Below, piece by piece: positions 46,880 through 55,228 of a stretch of DNA of 64,000 bases; the stretch's first letter is position 1, and every line of letters starts with the position of its first letter. Location of the stretch: positions 1 through 64,000 of the forward strand of contig NZ_SOHA01000036.1 of assembly GCF_004403065.1 (NCBI RefSeq). Direction: 5' to 3'. Under the pieces are notes generated by a model. It ran no database searches. It saw nothing but the letters and a program-made list of their open reading frames with translations, and had not been told where the DNA came from. The DNA is from Cryobacterium cryoconiti (GTDB lineage Bacteria; Actinomycetota; Actinomycetes; Actinomycetales; Microbacteriaceae). The position numbers and the translations under genes are program-made.

Positions 46880-49765
46880 CGTGGGGGCTGTCCCCGCCGG
46901 GATGCGCGCCTGGCGCTGGGCAGGGCGGGCGGCCGCCACGGACCGCATACTGGCCGGGTCGAAGGTCGCGCTCGGGCGACCCAGCAGGTAGCCCTGGGCC
47001 AGCACGCATCCGCTGGCACGCAGAATTTCGAGTTGGTCGAGGGTCTCCACACCCTCGGCGACCACCTCGACGCCAAGCTTGGACGCGAGCGCCAGGATTC
47101 CCTGCACGAGCGGCACGGAGGCGGAGTCAGGCAGATTCATGATGAAGCTGCGGTCGATCTTGATCTGATCGACCGGCAGGCTGTTCAGCCAGGCGAGCGT
47201 CGAAAAACCGGTCCCGAAGTCGTCCAGTGAGATATGGATGCCCAGGCGACGCAATTCCACCAGGCGTTCGACGATGCGAGGGGTGTCGATGAGGGCACTG
47301 CTCTCCACAACCTCCAGGATGAGCCGCTCCGGCTCGAGGGAATGCCGGTTGAGGGCGGCACGAACCGTGGGAACCAGTCTTCGGTCGAGCAGCGTGGCGG
47401 CGTCGAGGTTGACCGCGACGCCGTACGGTCGCCCTGCCCGCTGCGGCCAGCCGGCCAGGGCGGCACAGGCGGCGCCGACAACCCACAGGTCCAGGTCAGT
47501 GATCAGACCCGTCTCCTGAGCCACCGGAAGGAACGCGGCCGGAGCCAGGAGACCCAGGCGAGGGTGCTCCCAGCGGATGAGAGCCTCCGCGCCGACCACG
47601 CTCTCCTCCCCCGCGCGGGAGATGTCGACCACCGGCTGGAAGTGCAGCCTCATCTGGTTCTCGTCCAGGGCGCACGCCAGTTCCAGCGGCAGGGACGTGT
47701 CGGCGACCCCCGGCTCCTGGCGTCCCGCGAGGGCGATCTGGTTGCGTCCGGTTCTCTTCGCCGTGTACATCGCGCCGTCGGCTTCGTCGAGCAGGCGCTC
47801 TCCGCGGCCTCCCTGTCCCGTGTGCACGGCCACGCCCACGCTGGCAGAGATCCGAAGATCCTGGCCGGCGAGGTGGAAGGGGAGGTTCAGGCGGTCCACC
47901 GCCCGACGGGCCAGGTCGATGGCCGCAGCCTCTCCCTCCAGGCCTGTGACCAGGACCGCGAACTCGTCACCCCCGAGCCGTCCGATCACGTCACCGCTGC
48001 GGACCTCCGCGCGCAGTCGCATCGCGACCTGCCGCAGCAGCTCGTCGCCGACCCGGTGACCCAGGCGGTCGTTCACGCGCTTGAAGTTGTCAAGGTCGCA
48101 GAACAGGACCGCCGTGGTGGTGTGGTTCTGACCCTCCGCTAGTGCGGTGTGCAGCTCTGCGGCGAAGAGGACACGATTCGGCAGGCCCGTCAGGGCGTCG
48201 TGCTGTGACTGGTGCCGAACCGTGGCGAGCAGCCGGGCCTTCTGCATGGCGGTCGCCCCCTGGTGACCGACGCCCTCGAGCAGGGCGCTGGCCTCCGCCA
48301 GGACCGAGGCTGAGACCGCTCCGGTCCAGCTGACCGTGGCCACCCCCATCAGGGTGTCGCCGGCCAGAAGCGGAACCGCCACGACGGTGTGTGCCCCGAC
48401 ATCACGCAGCAGCACAGCCAGGGCCGGGCTGGCCGTGTCCGCGGTGAAGACCACGAGTTCCTGCCGCTGGAGCACCCCGAGCAACTCCGGGGTCTGCTCC
48501 ACCGTCAGTGCGACGCTCAGAAAGTGGTCTCGAACAGCCGGCTCGAAGCCGACGACCGAGGCCGGACGAAGCACGCCGATTTCGGCGTCCCACAGCAGCA
48601 CCGAGGCCGCGTCGCATTCGACGATCGTCGGGAGGGCCGCCGTGAGCACCCCGGCGATCGCCTCGACGCCGTCGCTCGTGGCCAGTCGGTGCGCGAGGCC
48701 GAGCAGCGCGGCCGTTCGCAGCCCCTCCCGGCGTGATTCGTCGAGCGCGGTGAACAGGTCGAGGGCTGCCGCGGCGTGCCCGGCGTAGGCCTCCAGAAGA
48801 GCCCGGTCTCCGGGCATCGGGGCCTGTCCCTGCGCAAACAGTGCGGCCAGGCGGCCGTGGGTCCTGCGGTTGGAGGCGATGGCGACGACCAGCGCATGCT
48901 CGCCCAGGTACTCGCCACGCAACATCCGTGTCACGAGGCCGTCGGCAACGGTGTCACTGAGCCCGCGGTGGCGAACCAGCGGCGCACCATCACCGTCGGA
49001 TTCGATCAGAAGCAGGTACCCCGGAGCAAGCACCGCAGAGGCAGCCCGATCAACGATCCGCGCGAGCACCTCGTCGACGTCGTCACTGCTGACGAGGTCG
49101 GCGGCGGCCGACTGCACCTCACGCACCTTGTTCCGGAGAACGTCCAGGGCGGCGGCAACCAGCCGGTTCCGGGTGCGCCACGCCCGCCAGCGCACCCGCG
49201 TCGACCAGGTCAGCACATATTCGCAGGCCGGGTAGCCGTCCGACTGGCATTCCGGGTGGCTGACCTCCGCGGGCGCAAGCCCGAAGCTTGCCGTGACGGC
49301 GGAGAACAGCCCCTGGGCGTATTGGCAGTCCAGTCGGGACGGGCGATACCCGTCGTGGAGGCGGTAGCGCAGGTGGGCCGAGGTGCGTCCGACCTCGATT
49401 GCATCGATCGTGGAAGTCGTGGTGAACTTGGGCACAATCCGCGGCATCTGGCGATACACCGCACTGGGCGAGGCGAACAGGCTCAGGAGCTGCACGAGCA
49501 CGGGCGGGATGTTCTCGCTGACCGCGCTGGCGCCCACGGCGAACATGGTCGTCGCGTCGCCCAGAACCGCCGTCGCAGCCTCGAACAGCCGGATGCGTGT
49601 GTCGTACCCGACCCACATCGACGTGGCCTCCAAGGCCGAAGCATCCTGCTGCACACCAGCCCGGTCGAGCACTTCGGCCACGGCCCCGTCGCCGCCCTGC
49701 TCGCGGACGTAGCGCAGCAGCAGGCTGATCGTCGTGCTCGCTGTCTCGCGCGGCTCTGCATCCAT
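46856..49765 (-). CDS. GAF-GGDEF-EAL cyclic-di-GMP signalling protein
   Basis: 969 residues, no membrane segments. The first ~200 residues are an unrecognised sensor part ending in CQSDGYPACEYVLTW, which resembles the Cys-Gly-Cys end of V4R-like small-molecule sensors. Two GAF-like regions (~240-350 and ~370-500) follow. The GGDEF domain has RLGGDEF near residue 597 with RSGD (I-site) before it; the EAL domain has GAEALIRW near residue 725 and DDFGTGFST. All key residues are present. The last codons come from a palindromic element (46803-46879). A GGGGGT stretch precedes the ATG. Confidence 0.93.
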   Translation of the reverse strand: MDAEPRETASTTISLLLRYVREQGGDGAVAEVLDRAGVQQDASALEATSMWVGYDTRIRLFEAATAVLGDATTMFAVGASAVSENIPPVLVQLLSLFASPSAVYRQMPRIVPKFTTTSTIDAIEVGRTSAHLRYRLHDGYRPSRLDCQYAQGLFSAVTASFGLAPAEVSHPECQSDGYPACEYVLTWSTRVRWRAWRTRNRLVAAALDVLRNKVREVQSAAADLVSSDDVDEVLARIVDRAASAVLAPGYLLLIESDGDGAPLVRHRGLSDTVADGLVTRMLRGEYLGEHALVVAIASNRRTHGRLAALFAQGQAPMPGDRALLEAYAGHAAAALDLFTALDESRREGLRTAALLGLAHRLATSDGVEAIAGVLTAALPTIVECDAASVLLWDAEIGVLRPASVVGFEPAVRDHFLSVALTVEQTPELLGVLQRQELVVFTADTASPALAVLLRDVGAHTVVAVPLLAGDTLMGVATVSWTGAVSASVLAEASALLEGVGHQGATAMQKARLLATVRHQSQHDALTGLPNRVLFAAELHTALAEGQNHTTTAVLFCDLDNFKRVNDRLGHRVGDELLRQVAMRLRAEVRSGDVIGRLGGDEFAVLVTGLEGEAAAIDLARRAVDRLNLPFHLAGQDLRISASVGVAVHTGQGGRGERLLDEADGAMYTAKRTGRNQIALAGRQEPGVADTSLPLELACALDENQMRLHFQPVVDISRAGEESVVGAEALIRWEHPRLGLLAPAAFLPVAQETGLITDLDLWVVGAACAALAGWPQRAGRPYGVAVNLDAATLLDRRLVPTVRAALNRHSLEPERLILEVVESSALIDTPRIVERLVELRRLGIHISLDDFGTGFSTLAWLNSLPVDQIKIDRSFIMNLPDSASVPLVQGILALASKLGVEVVAEGVETLDQLEILRASGCVLAQGYLLGRPSATFDPASMRSVAAARPAQRQARIPAGTAPTNSTEILP

Positions 49766-49977
49766 CGTCTGACCCCCAGCCTCCTACGACAGACTCTATC
49801 GGCGGCGGACGGCAAGGGCATACTCGTGTTGCGGGACGGATGGGGCGCCCGCCCCCGGCGCCGAGATCGGCAGATCCGGTCGAGTTCGACCGGCGTACCG
49901 CCAGGGCTCGACCGCACGGGGCGACCTCGGCGCCGCACATCGCAGGATGGCAACGGTGCGCTCGTAAACTGGGACGC

Positions 49978-50811
49978 ATGACCTCGCAGCCCCTGCTCAA
50001 CAAAGACACCCGCCTCTGCATCTCGCTCGCAGCCCGGCCCAGCAACTTCGGCACCCGCTTCCACAACTACCTCTATGCCGAGCTGGGGCTCGATTTCGTC
50101 TACAAAGCGTTCACGACGGCGAATCTCGCGTCGGCGATCGGTGGGGTACGGGCGCTGGGCATCCGTGGCTGTTCGGTGTCGATGCCGTTCAAGGAAGACG
50201 TGATCGCCCTGGTCGACGAGATGGATGCCTCGGCGAGCGCGATTCAGTCGATCAACACGATCGTGAACGACGACGGCTGCCTGCGGGCGTCGAACACCGA
50301 CTACATCGCCGCGGCCGACCTGATTCACGCGCGCGGCATCGATCCGGCCACCCCGTTCCTGCTGCGCGGCAGCGGCGGCATGGCGAAGGCCGTCGCTGCC
50401 GCCTTCCGCGATTCCGGATTCGAAAACGGCACCCTGATCGCCCGGAACAAGACGCGGGGGCAGGCTCTCGCCACCGAGCTCGGCTACCGGTGGGCGGCCG
50501 AGCCGGCCGGGCTGTCCGCGCCCCTGCTGGTGAACGTCACCCCGATCGGGATGACGGGTGGGGCCGAGGCGAACGACCTGTCCTATTCTGCCGAGGCCAT
50601 CGCCGAGGCGACCACCGTTTTCGACGTGGTCGCTCTGCCCGCGGAGACTCCGCTCATTCTGGCCGCGCGGGCGGCCGGCAAAGTGGTGATCACGGGCGCC
50701 GAGGTCATCGCCCTGCAGGCGGCGGAGCAGTTCGAGCGCTACACCGGGGTGCGCCCGACTCCGGAGCAGGTCGCCGAGGCATCCGCCTTCGCCCGCACCC
50801 ATATGGCGTAG
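49978..50811 (+). CDS. Shikimate dehydrogenase-like protein
   Basis: 277 residues with the two-domain AroE layout: CSVSMPFKEDVIALVDEMD (substrate lysine in MPFKE), NTIVNDDGCLRASNTDY (substrate Asp in NTDY), and an NADP-site LLRGSGGMAKAVAAAF where the usual GAGGA is GSGGM. The N-terminal S-x-S shikimate contact is replaced (ARPSNFGTRFHN), so substrate and cofactor may differ from biosynthetic AroE. The nearby thiolase/CoA-transferase genes suggest a catabolic role, but it is convergent to them. TAAACT lies 7 bp before the ATG and there is no ribosome site, so it may be leaderless. Confidence 0.85.
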   Translation: MTSQPLLNKDTRLCISLAARPSNFGTRFHNYLYAELGLDFVYKAFTTANLASAIGGVRALGIRGCSVSMPFKEDVIALVDEMDASASAIQSINTIVNDDGCLRASNTDYIAAADLIHARGIDPATPFLLRGSGGMAKAVAAAFRDSGFENGTLIARNKTRGQALATELGYRWAAEPAGLSAPLLVNVTPIGMTGGAEANDLSYSAEAIAEATTVFDVVALPAETPLILAARAAGKVVITGAEVIALQAAEQFERYTGVRPTPEQVAEASAFARTHMA

Positions 50812-50836
50812 TGAGGGGCGGGGCTCCGCCCTTCAC
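50811..50836. terminator. Bidirectional hairpin between convergent genes
   Basis: GTGAGGGGCGG and CCGCCCTTCAC form an 11-bp stem with a GGCT loop, touching the stop of the AroE-like gene and 3 bp from the end of the thiolase gene. Confidence 0.7.
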
Positions 50837-50838
50837 CG

Positions 50839-52032
50839 CTAGACCTGCTCCAGCACGCTGACGTAGTTGGCGATCCCGACACCACCCATGTTCTGCACGA
50901 CGGCCCGGCGCGGATCCGGCAGCTGCATCTCCCCCGCCGTACCGGTCAGCTGCATGGCCGACACCACGTGCTGGGAAACCCCGGTGGCGCCGACCGGGTG
51001 CCCCTTGGCCTTGAGCCCGCCGGAGATGTTCACGGGCATCCTGCCGCCACGGAACACCCAGCCCTCCTCGACGGCCCGACGGCCCTGCCCCGGTTCGGTG
51101 AGACCCATGACCTCGTACATGATCAGTTCCGCGATGGTGAAACAGTCGTGCACCTCGGCGAAGTCGATGTCGTCCAGCCCCACGCCGGCCATCGCGAGGG
51201 CACGTTCGAAGGAGACGCGGGTGGCCGCGAATTCGGTGGGGTCGCGGCGTGCGGCCGGCAGGAAATCGTTGGCCTGGCCGAAGCCGGCCAGGCGCACGGG
51301 CACGGTTGCCGCGCTGCCCGAACGGAACCGCTCAGAGGTCAGCACCACGGCGGCAGCCCCATCGGAGACCGGGGAGCAGTCGGTGCGGCGCAACGGGCTG
51401 GCCACCATCGGGTTCCTGTCCGAGACGGTGCGGCAGAACTCTTCACCGAGGTCCTTGCGCAGCTGGGCGTAGGGATTGGCCACGCCATTGCGGTGGTTCT
51501 TGGCCGCGATGGACCCGAGCACGTCCCCGACGGCGCCGTAGCGTTCCTCGTAGGCCTGGGCGACCGTGGCGAAGAGCCCGGCGAATCCCGTCGTCGAGCG
51601 CTTGCCGGCCATGTCGTAATCGGCGCCGAGCAGTGCTGAACCGACAAGTTCGGGTGCGGCCTGGGTCATCTTCTCGGCTCCGACCACGAGCACCGTGCGG
51701 GCGGTGCCCGCCAGGATCGACTTCACGCCCTGCTGGAACGCCGCCGAGCCCGAGGCGCAGGCGTTCTCCACCCGGGTGGCCGGCACGTTCGCCAGGGCCG
51801 GGTCGGTCTGCAGCACCAGGGATGAGGGGAAGCCGAGCGGAAGCAGACCCGAGTTGAACTGGCCGAGGAAGATCTCGTCGATGTCGGCGGGTTGGACGCC
51901 GGCGTTGGCGATCGCTTCGGAGGCCACCTGCACGATCAGGGATTCCAGGGTCTCGTCCGTGAGCTTGCCGAAGCGGCTGTGGCCCCAGCCCGCCAGCAGC
52001 ACATCCGTGCCGAACTGCTCGCGCAGGCTCAT
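50839..52032 (-). CDS. Thiolase (acetyl-CoA acetyltransferase, SCP2/SCPx-like type)
   Basis: 397 residues. The acylated cysteine is Cys92 in [12 protein letters not shown]; the other catalytic elements are [10 protein letters not shown] and [14 protein letters not shown]. The N-terminal [15 protein letters not shown] is of the SCPx-like group rather than the PcaF/FadA group. It cleaves or forms 3-oxoacyl-CoA. The ATG overlaps the stop of the CoA-transferase beta gene (ATGA), and there is no competing upstream start with a ribosome site, so the longer frame is rejected. Confidence 0.92.
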   Translation of the reverse strand: MSLREQFGTDVLLAGWGHSRFGKLTDETLESLIVQVASEAIANAGVQPADIDEIFLGQFNSGLLPLGFPSSLVLQTDPALANVPATRVENACASGSAAFQQGVKSILAGTARTVLVVGAEKMTQAAPELVGSALLGADYDMAGKRSTTGFAGLFATVAQAYEERYGAVGDVLGSIAAKNHRNGVANPYAQLRKDLGEEFCRTVSDRNPMVASPLRRTDCSPVSDGAAAVVLTSERFRSGSAATVPVRLAGFGQANDFLPAARRDPTEFAATRVSFERALAMAGVGLDDIDFAEVHDCFTIAELIMYEVMGLTEPGQGRRAVEEGWVFRGGRMPVNISGGLKAKGHPVGATGVSQHVVSAMQLTGTAGEMQLPDPRRAVVQNMGGVGIANYVSVLEQV

Positions 52033-52685
52033 GCGGCCACCCCGTTCAGGTCGGCGGCGACGGTGAAGTCCGGCTCTGTCGCCGCCCGAACCTCCTCGAT
52101 GCTGACGCCGGGAGCCAGACGGCGCAGGAGGAGTCCGGCATCCGTCACATCGAAGACTGCGATATCGGAGATGATGCGGTCGACAACCTTGAGGCCGGTC
52201 AGGGGGAGGCTGCACTCATTGACGATTTTGGGCGAGCCGTCCCTGGCCGTGTGCTCGGTGAGCACGACCACGCGAGGCGTTCCCGCAACGAGGTCCATCG
52301 CACCGCCCATGCCCTTGACCATCTTGCCCGGGATGGTCCAGTTGGCCAGGTCTCCCCGGCCCGACACCTGCATGGCCCCGAGAATGGCCACCTTGATATG
52401 ACCGCCACGAATCATGCCGAACGAGGCCGAGGAGTCGAAGATGGAGCCGCCGGGCTGCACCGTGACGGTCTGCTTGCCGGCGTTGATGAGGTCGGCGTCC
52501 TCCTCGCCCTCGAACGGGAACGGGCCCATGCCGAGCAGCCCGTTCTCACTCTGCAGCGTCACCTGCACCCCCTCGGGCAGGTTGTTGGCGACGAGCGTCG
52601 GGATGCCGATGCCCAGGTTCACGTAGTCGCCGTCGCTCAGTTCTTCGGCCGCGATTGCAGCCATCTCGTCGCGCGTCCATGCCAT
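52029..52685 (-). CDS. 3-oxoacid/3-oxoadipate CoA-transferase, subunit B
   Basis: 218 residues. [34 protein letters not shown] and the catalytic glutamate Glu47 in [10 protein letters not shown] are typical of the beta subunit. With subunit A it moves CoA from succinyl-CoA to a 3-oxoacid. Whether the substrate is 3-oxoadipate (aromatic breakdown) or acetoacetate-like acids is not resolved; the IclR regulator and the following thiolase fit either. It lies between subunit A (48 bp gap) and the thiolase (4-nt overlap). Confidence 0.93.
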   Translation of the reverse strand: MAWTRDEMAAIAAEELSDGDYVNLGIGIPTLVANNLPEGVQVTLQSENGLLGMGPFPFEGEEDADLINAGKQTVTVQPGGSIFDSSASFGMIRGGHIKVAILGAMQVSGRGDLANWTIPGKMVKGMGGAMDLVAGTPRVVVLTEHTARDGSPKIVNECSLPLTGLKVVDRIISDIAVFDVTDAGLLLRRLAPGVSIEEVRAATEPDFTVAADLNGVAA

Positions 52686-52733
52686 GGTCTTGCTCCCTGC
52701 AGTCGGTGGGTGGTCGGTGAAGTCGGATGCGTA

Positions 52734-53450
52734 TCAGGCCGGCATTGCGGCGGGGCGGGGGCGCACCGTGCGCTGCTCGATGTCCTTGACCCGATTCGAG
52801 GCCTGCACCAGCCGCTGCACGAACACCCCCGGAGTCACGACGTCGTGCGGATCGATCTCGCCGCGTTCCACGATGACCTCGGCCTCGGCGATCGTCACGC
52901 GGCCCGCCGCGGCCACCACGGGGTTGAAGTTGCGGGCGGTATAGCGGTAAACGAGATTGCCCTCGGTGTCGGCCCGGTAGGCATGCACGAGGGAGACATC
53001 CGCGATGATCGCCCGTTCCTGCAGATAGGTCTCCCCGTCGAAGTCGGCCAGAGGCTTGCCCTCGGCGATCAGGGTACCCACGCCCGTCTTCGTGTAGAAC
53101 GCGGGGATGCCGGCCCCGCCCGCGCGGAGCCGTTCCGCCAGGGTTCCCTGCGGGCTGAACTCCACCTCGAGCCGACCGTCGAGCAGCTGCTCGGCGAAGA
53201 GCCTGTTCTCGCCCACGTAGGAGGCGATCACGCGTCGCACCTGACCGGCCTCGAGCAGCACGCCGAGGCCCTTGCCGTCGACGCCCATGTTGTTGGACAC
53301 CACGGTGAGATCCTTCACACCGGATGCCCGCACGGCGTCGATCAGGTCGGCCGGGATACCGCTGAGGCCGAAGCCCCCGACGGCGAGAGTCATGCCGTCG
53401 CGGAGCACGTCTCCGAGAGCTTCACGTGCGCTGGACCGGACCTTGGTCAT
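52734..53450 (-). CDS. 3-oxoacid/3-oxoadipate CoA-transferase, subunit A
   Basis: 238 residues. The CoA-binding GGFGLSGIPADLIDAV, VSNNMGVDGKGLGVLL and SYVGENRLFAEQLLDGRLEVEFSPQGTLAERLRAGGAGIPAFYT match the alpha subunit. ATG 53450 is fixed by GAGGAG 6 bp upstream. It is the first gene of a three-gene operon (subunit A, subunit B, thiolase) whose promoter side carries an IclR-type palindrome (53481-53497). Confidence 0.93.
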   Translation of the reverse strand: MTKVRSSAREALGDVLRDGMTLAVGGFGLSGIPADLIDAVRASGVKDLTVVSNNMGVDGKGLGVLLEAGQVRRVIASYVGENRLFAEQLLDGRLEVEFSPQGTLAERLRAGGAGIPAFYTKTGVGTLIAEGKPLADFDGETYLQERAIIADVSLVHAYRADTEGNLVYRYTARNFNPVVAAAGRVTIAEAEVIVERGEIDPHDVVTPGVFVQRLVQASNRVKDIEQRTVRPRPAAMPA

Positions 53451-53480
53451 GGAATTCTCCTCGTTGAGCATCCGTAAATG

Positions 53481-53497
53481 TATCCACCTTGTGGACA
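53481..53497. promoter_or_regulatory. IclR-type operator 1 (CoA-transferase side)
   Basis: TATCCACCTTGTGGACA, a 7-bp inverted repeat (TCCAC/GTGGA core) with a 3-bp centre, 31 bp before the CoA-transferase A start. Its relative lies at 53601-53617. Confidence 0.65.
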
Positions 53498-53600
53498 CGA
53501 CTTCCGTTGGTCATGTTAGGGGGCCGCGAAAGGGACTGTCAATCGCAACCACAAGGCGGAATTCGTTGAGCATCCACGCCATGAGCACTAGGCTCACTTG

Positions 53601-53617
53601 AATCCACATTATGGACA
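53601..53617. promoter_or_regulatory. IclR-type operator 2 (regulator side)
   Basis: AATCCACATTATGGACA aligns with operator 1 at 13 of 17 positions and ends one base before the GGAG-type ribosome site of the iclR gene, a position suited to autoregulation. Confidence 0.65.
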
Positions 53618-53627
53618 GGAGTCCACC

Positions 53628-54425
53628 GTGACCGGCATCAAATCCCCGCCGTCCGTGCCCGTGCAGGGAGCCCAGGTGGTCACCCGGATCGCCCGCATCC
53701 TGCAGCTCGTAGGGCGCAATCCCGCCGGCACACCCCTGGCCGAGATCGTGCGGGACTCCGGGCTGACCCGCCCCACCGTGCACCGGCTGCTGAGCTCCCT
53801 CGCCGCCGAGGGCCTGCTCGACCACGACCCGGTCAGGCACACCTGGCACTACGGCCCCGAGATCTTCGTGATGGGCACGGTCGCCGCCCACCGCTACCCG
53901 ATCGAGGAGCTTGCCCGACCCAGCCTGCTGCGGCTGGCCGAGGAGACCGGCGAGAGCGCATTCCTCTCCATCCGGCGCGGCGCCGAAACCGTGTGCCTGC
54001 TGCGCGAGGAAGGCAGCTTTCCGATTCGCTCCTTCGTGCTGCACGAGGGTCTACGACTGCCGCTGGGAGTCGCCTCGGCGGGGTTGGCCATCCTCGCCTA
54101 TCTGCCGGAGACAGAGATCGAGCAGTTCCTGGTGCAGGACGACGCCTTCGTCGAGCGGTGGGGTGAGAAGCACTCGCCCGCGGCCATCCGTGCCAATCTG
54201 GAACAGACCCGGATCACCGGCTATTCAGTGAACCCGGGGCTCATCCTCGAGGGCAGCTGGGGAATGGGGGCCGCGATCTTCGACCGATCCGGCCAGCCCG
54301 GCTGGGCGCTGTCACTGACCGGCATCGAGCGTCGCTTCGCGCCGGATCGACGCGTGGTGCTCGGCCAACTGCTGCTCGAGGAGGCCAGCCGCATCACCCA
54401 GTCGCTGCAGCGCGCCCGCGTGTAG
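53628..54425 (+). CDS. IclR-family transcriptional regulator
   Basis: 265 residues. The N-terminal winged helix (VVTRIARILQLVGRNPAGTPLAEIVRDSGLTRPTVHRLLSSLAAEGLL) and the C-terminal effector domain (RRGAETVCLLREEGSFPIRSFVLHEGLRLPLGVASAGLAILAYL) are typical. It is divergent from the CoA-transferase/thiolase operon and probably controls it and itself through two matched palindromes. Start GTG, with AGGAG 7 bp upstream. Confidence 0.93.
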   Translation: MTGIKSPPSVPVQGAQVVTRIARILQLVGRNPAGTPLAEIVRDSGLTRPTVHRLLSSLAAEGLLDHDPVRHTWHYGPEIFVMGTVAAHRYPIEELARPSLLRLAEETGESAFLSIRRGAETVCLLREEGSFPIRSFVLHEGLRLPLGVASAGLAILAYLPETEIEQFLVQDDAFVERWGEKHSPAAIRANLEQTRITGYSVNPGLILEGSWGMGAAIFDRSGQPGWALSLTGIERRFAPDRRVVLGQLLLEEASRITQSLQRARV

Positions 54426-54440
54426 GCGCCCGCCCGCCCG

Positions 54441-55085
54441 CTATCTCTGGGTGAGTACCCCGTACAACAGGACATCGACGTGGGAGCGCAGGGTCGCCGT
54501 CAGTGTCTGGGGATCCTCGCGCCCGATACTGACGCGGATCAGCTCCATGTGCAGCGTGGAGAAGGTTGTTCGTGCCGCGCCGTTGAGGTCGACCCCCGGC
54601 CTCACCCAGGGGGTACTGGCGAACCTCCTCAGGATGTCCCCGATCGCCTTCTCGAGCTCGGAGATCCGGGCGAGCGCCTCGGTGCGGTACGGTCCCTGCT
54701 CGGCGCCGAAGAGGATTTCCCGCTGGTAGACGGCCGTGTTCTCGGGAAAGTCCGGCAGCGGATGGATCTGGGGTGCCAGCAAAGCCATGATCGCCTCGGT
54801 CGGCGAGGTGCCGGACGCGGCGGCGGCGATACCCTCGCGGGTGTCGAGCCGCATCCTCTCGTTCATGACCATCATCAGCAGTTCCCCCTTTGAGCTGGCA
54901 TAGCGGAACAGTGTGCCCGTTCCGACATCCGCCCGATCCGCGATCATCTGCGTCGTCACGGCCGAGTAACCCAATCCGGTGAACAGCTCGGATGCCGCCT
55001 CAAAGATCCGTTGCTGCTTGTCCGCCTTGTTGCGAGCCCGGCGGCCAACCGTTGCCAGCATTGGCGGCGCCTCCGATGGTGTCAT
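54441..55085 (-). CDS. TetR-family regulator, divergent from oleate hydratase genes
   Basis: 214 residues. The DNA-binding part is KADKQQRIFEAASELFTGLGYSAVTTQMIADRADVGTGTLFRYASSKGELLMMVMNE. The ligand domain is unassigned. I prefer ATG 55085 (MTPSEAPPM) because AAGGAG lies 8 bp upstream; ATG 55121 is an alternative. It faces the oleate hydratase genes across about 140 bp and may respond to fatty acids or to their acyl-CoA. Confidence 0.92.
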   Translation of the reverse strand: MTPSEAPPMLATVGRRARNKADKQQRIFEAASELFTGLGYSAVTTQMIADRADVGTGTLFRYASSKGELLMMVMNERMRLDTREGIAAAASGTSPTEAIMALLAPQIHPLPDFPENTAVYQREILFGAEQGPYRTEALARISELEKAIGDILRRFASTPWVRPGVDLNGAARTTFSTLHMELIRVSIGREDPQTLTATLRSHVDVLLYGVLTQR

Positions 55086-55160
55086 GGTCAACGCTCCTTC
55101 CGTCTGGGTTGCCTCGCTCATGGTTCCACGTTTTCGTGACCGATTTGCTCGATTCACAAA

Positions 55161-55190
55161 TTACGGATTACGCTCCTAAATGATTATAGT
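55161..55190 (+). promoter_or_regulatory. Candidate promoter of the oleate hydratase genes
   Basis: TTACGG (55161-55166), an 18-bp spacer and TATAGT (55185-55190), 38 bp upstream of the first hydratase start. The -35 is weak. A clear TetR palindrome was not found. Confidence 0.45.
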
Positions 55191-55228
55191 CCGGTTTGTC
55201 CGGAGTCAGCCGAGCGAGAGGAACGACC

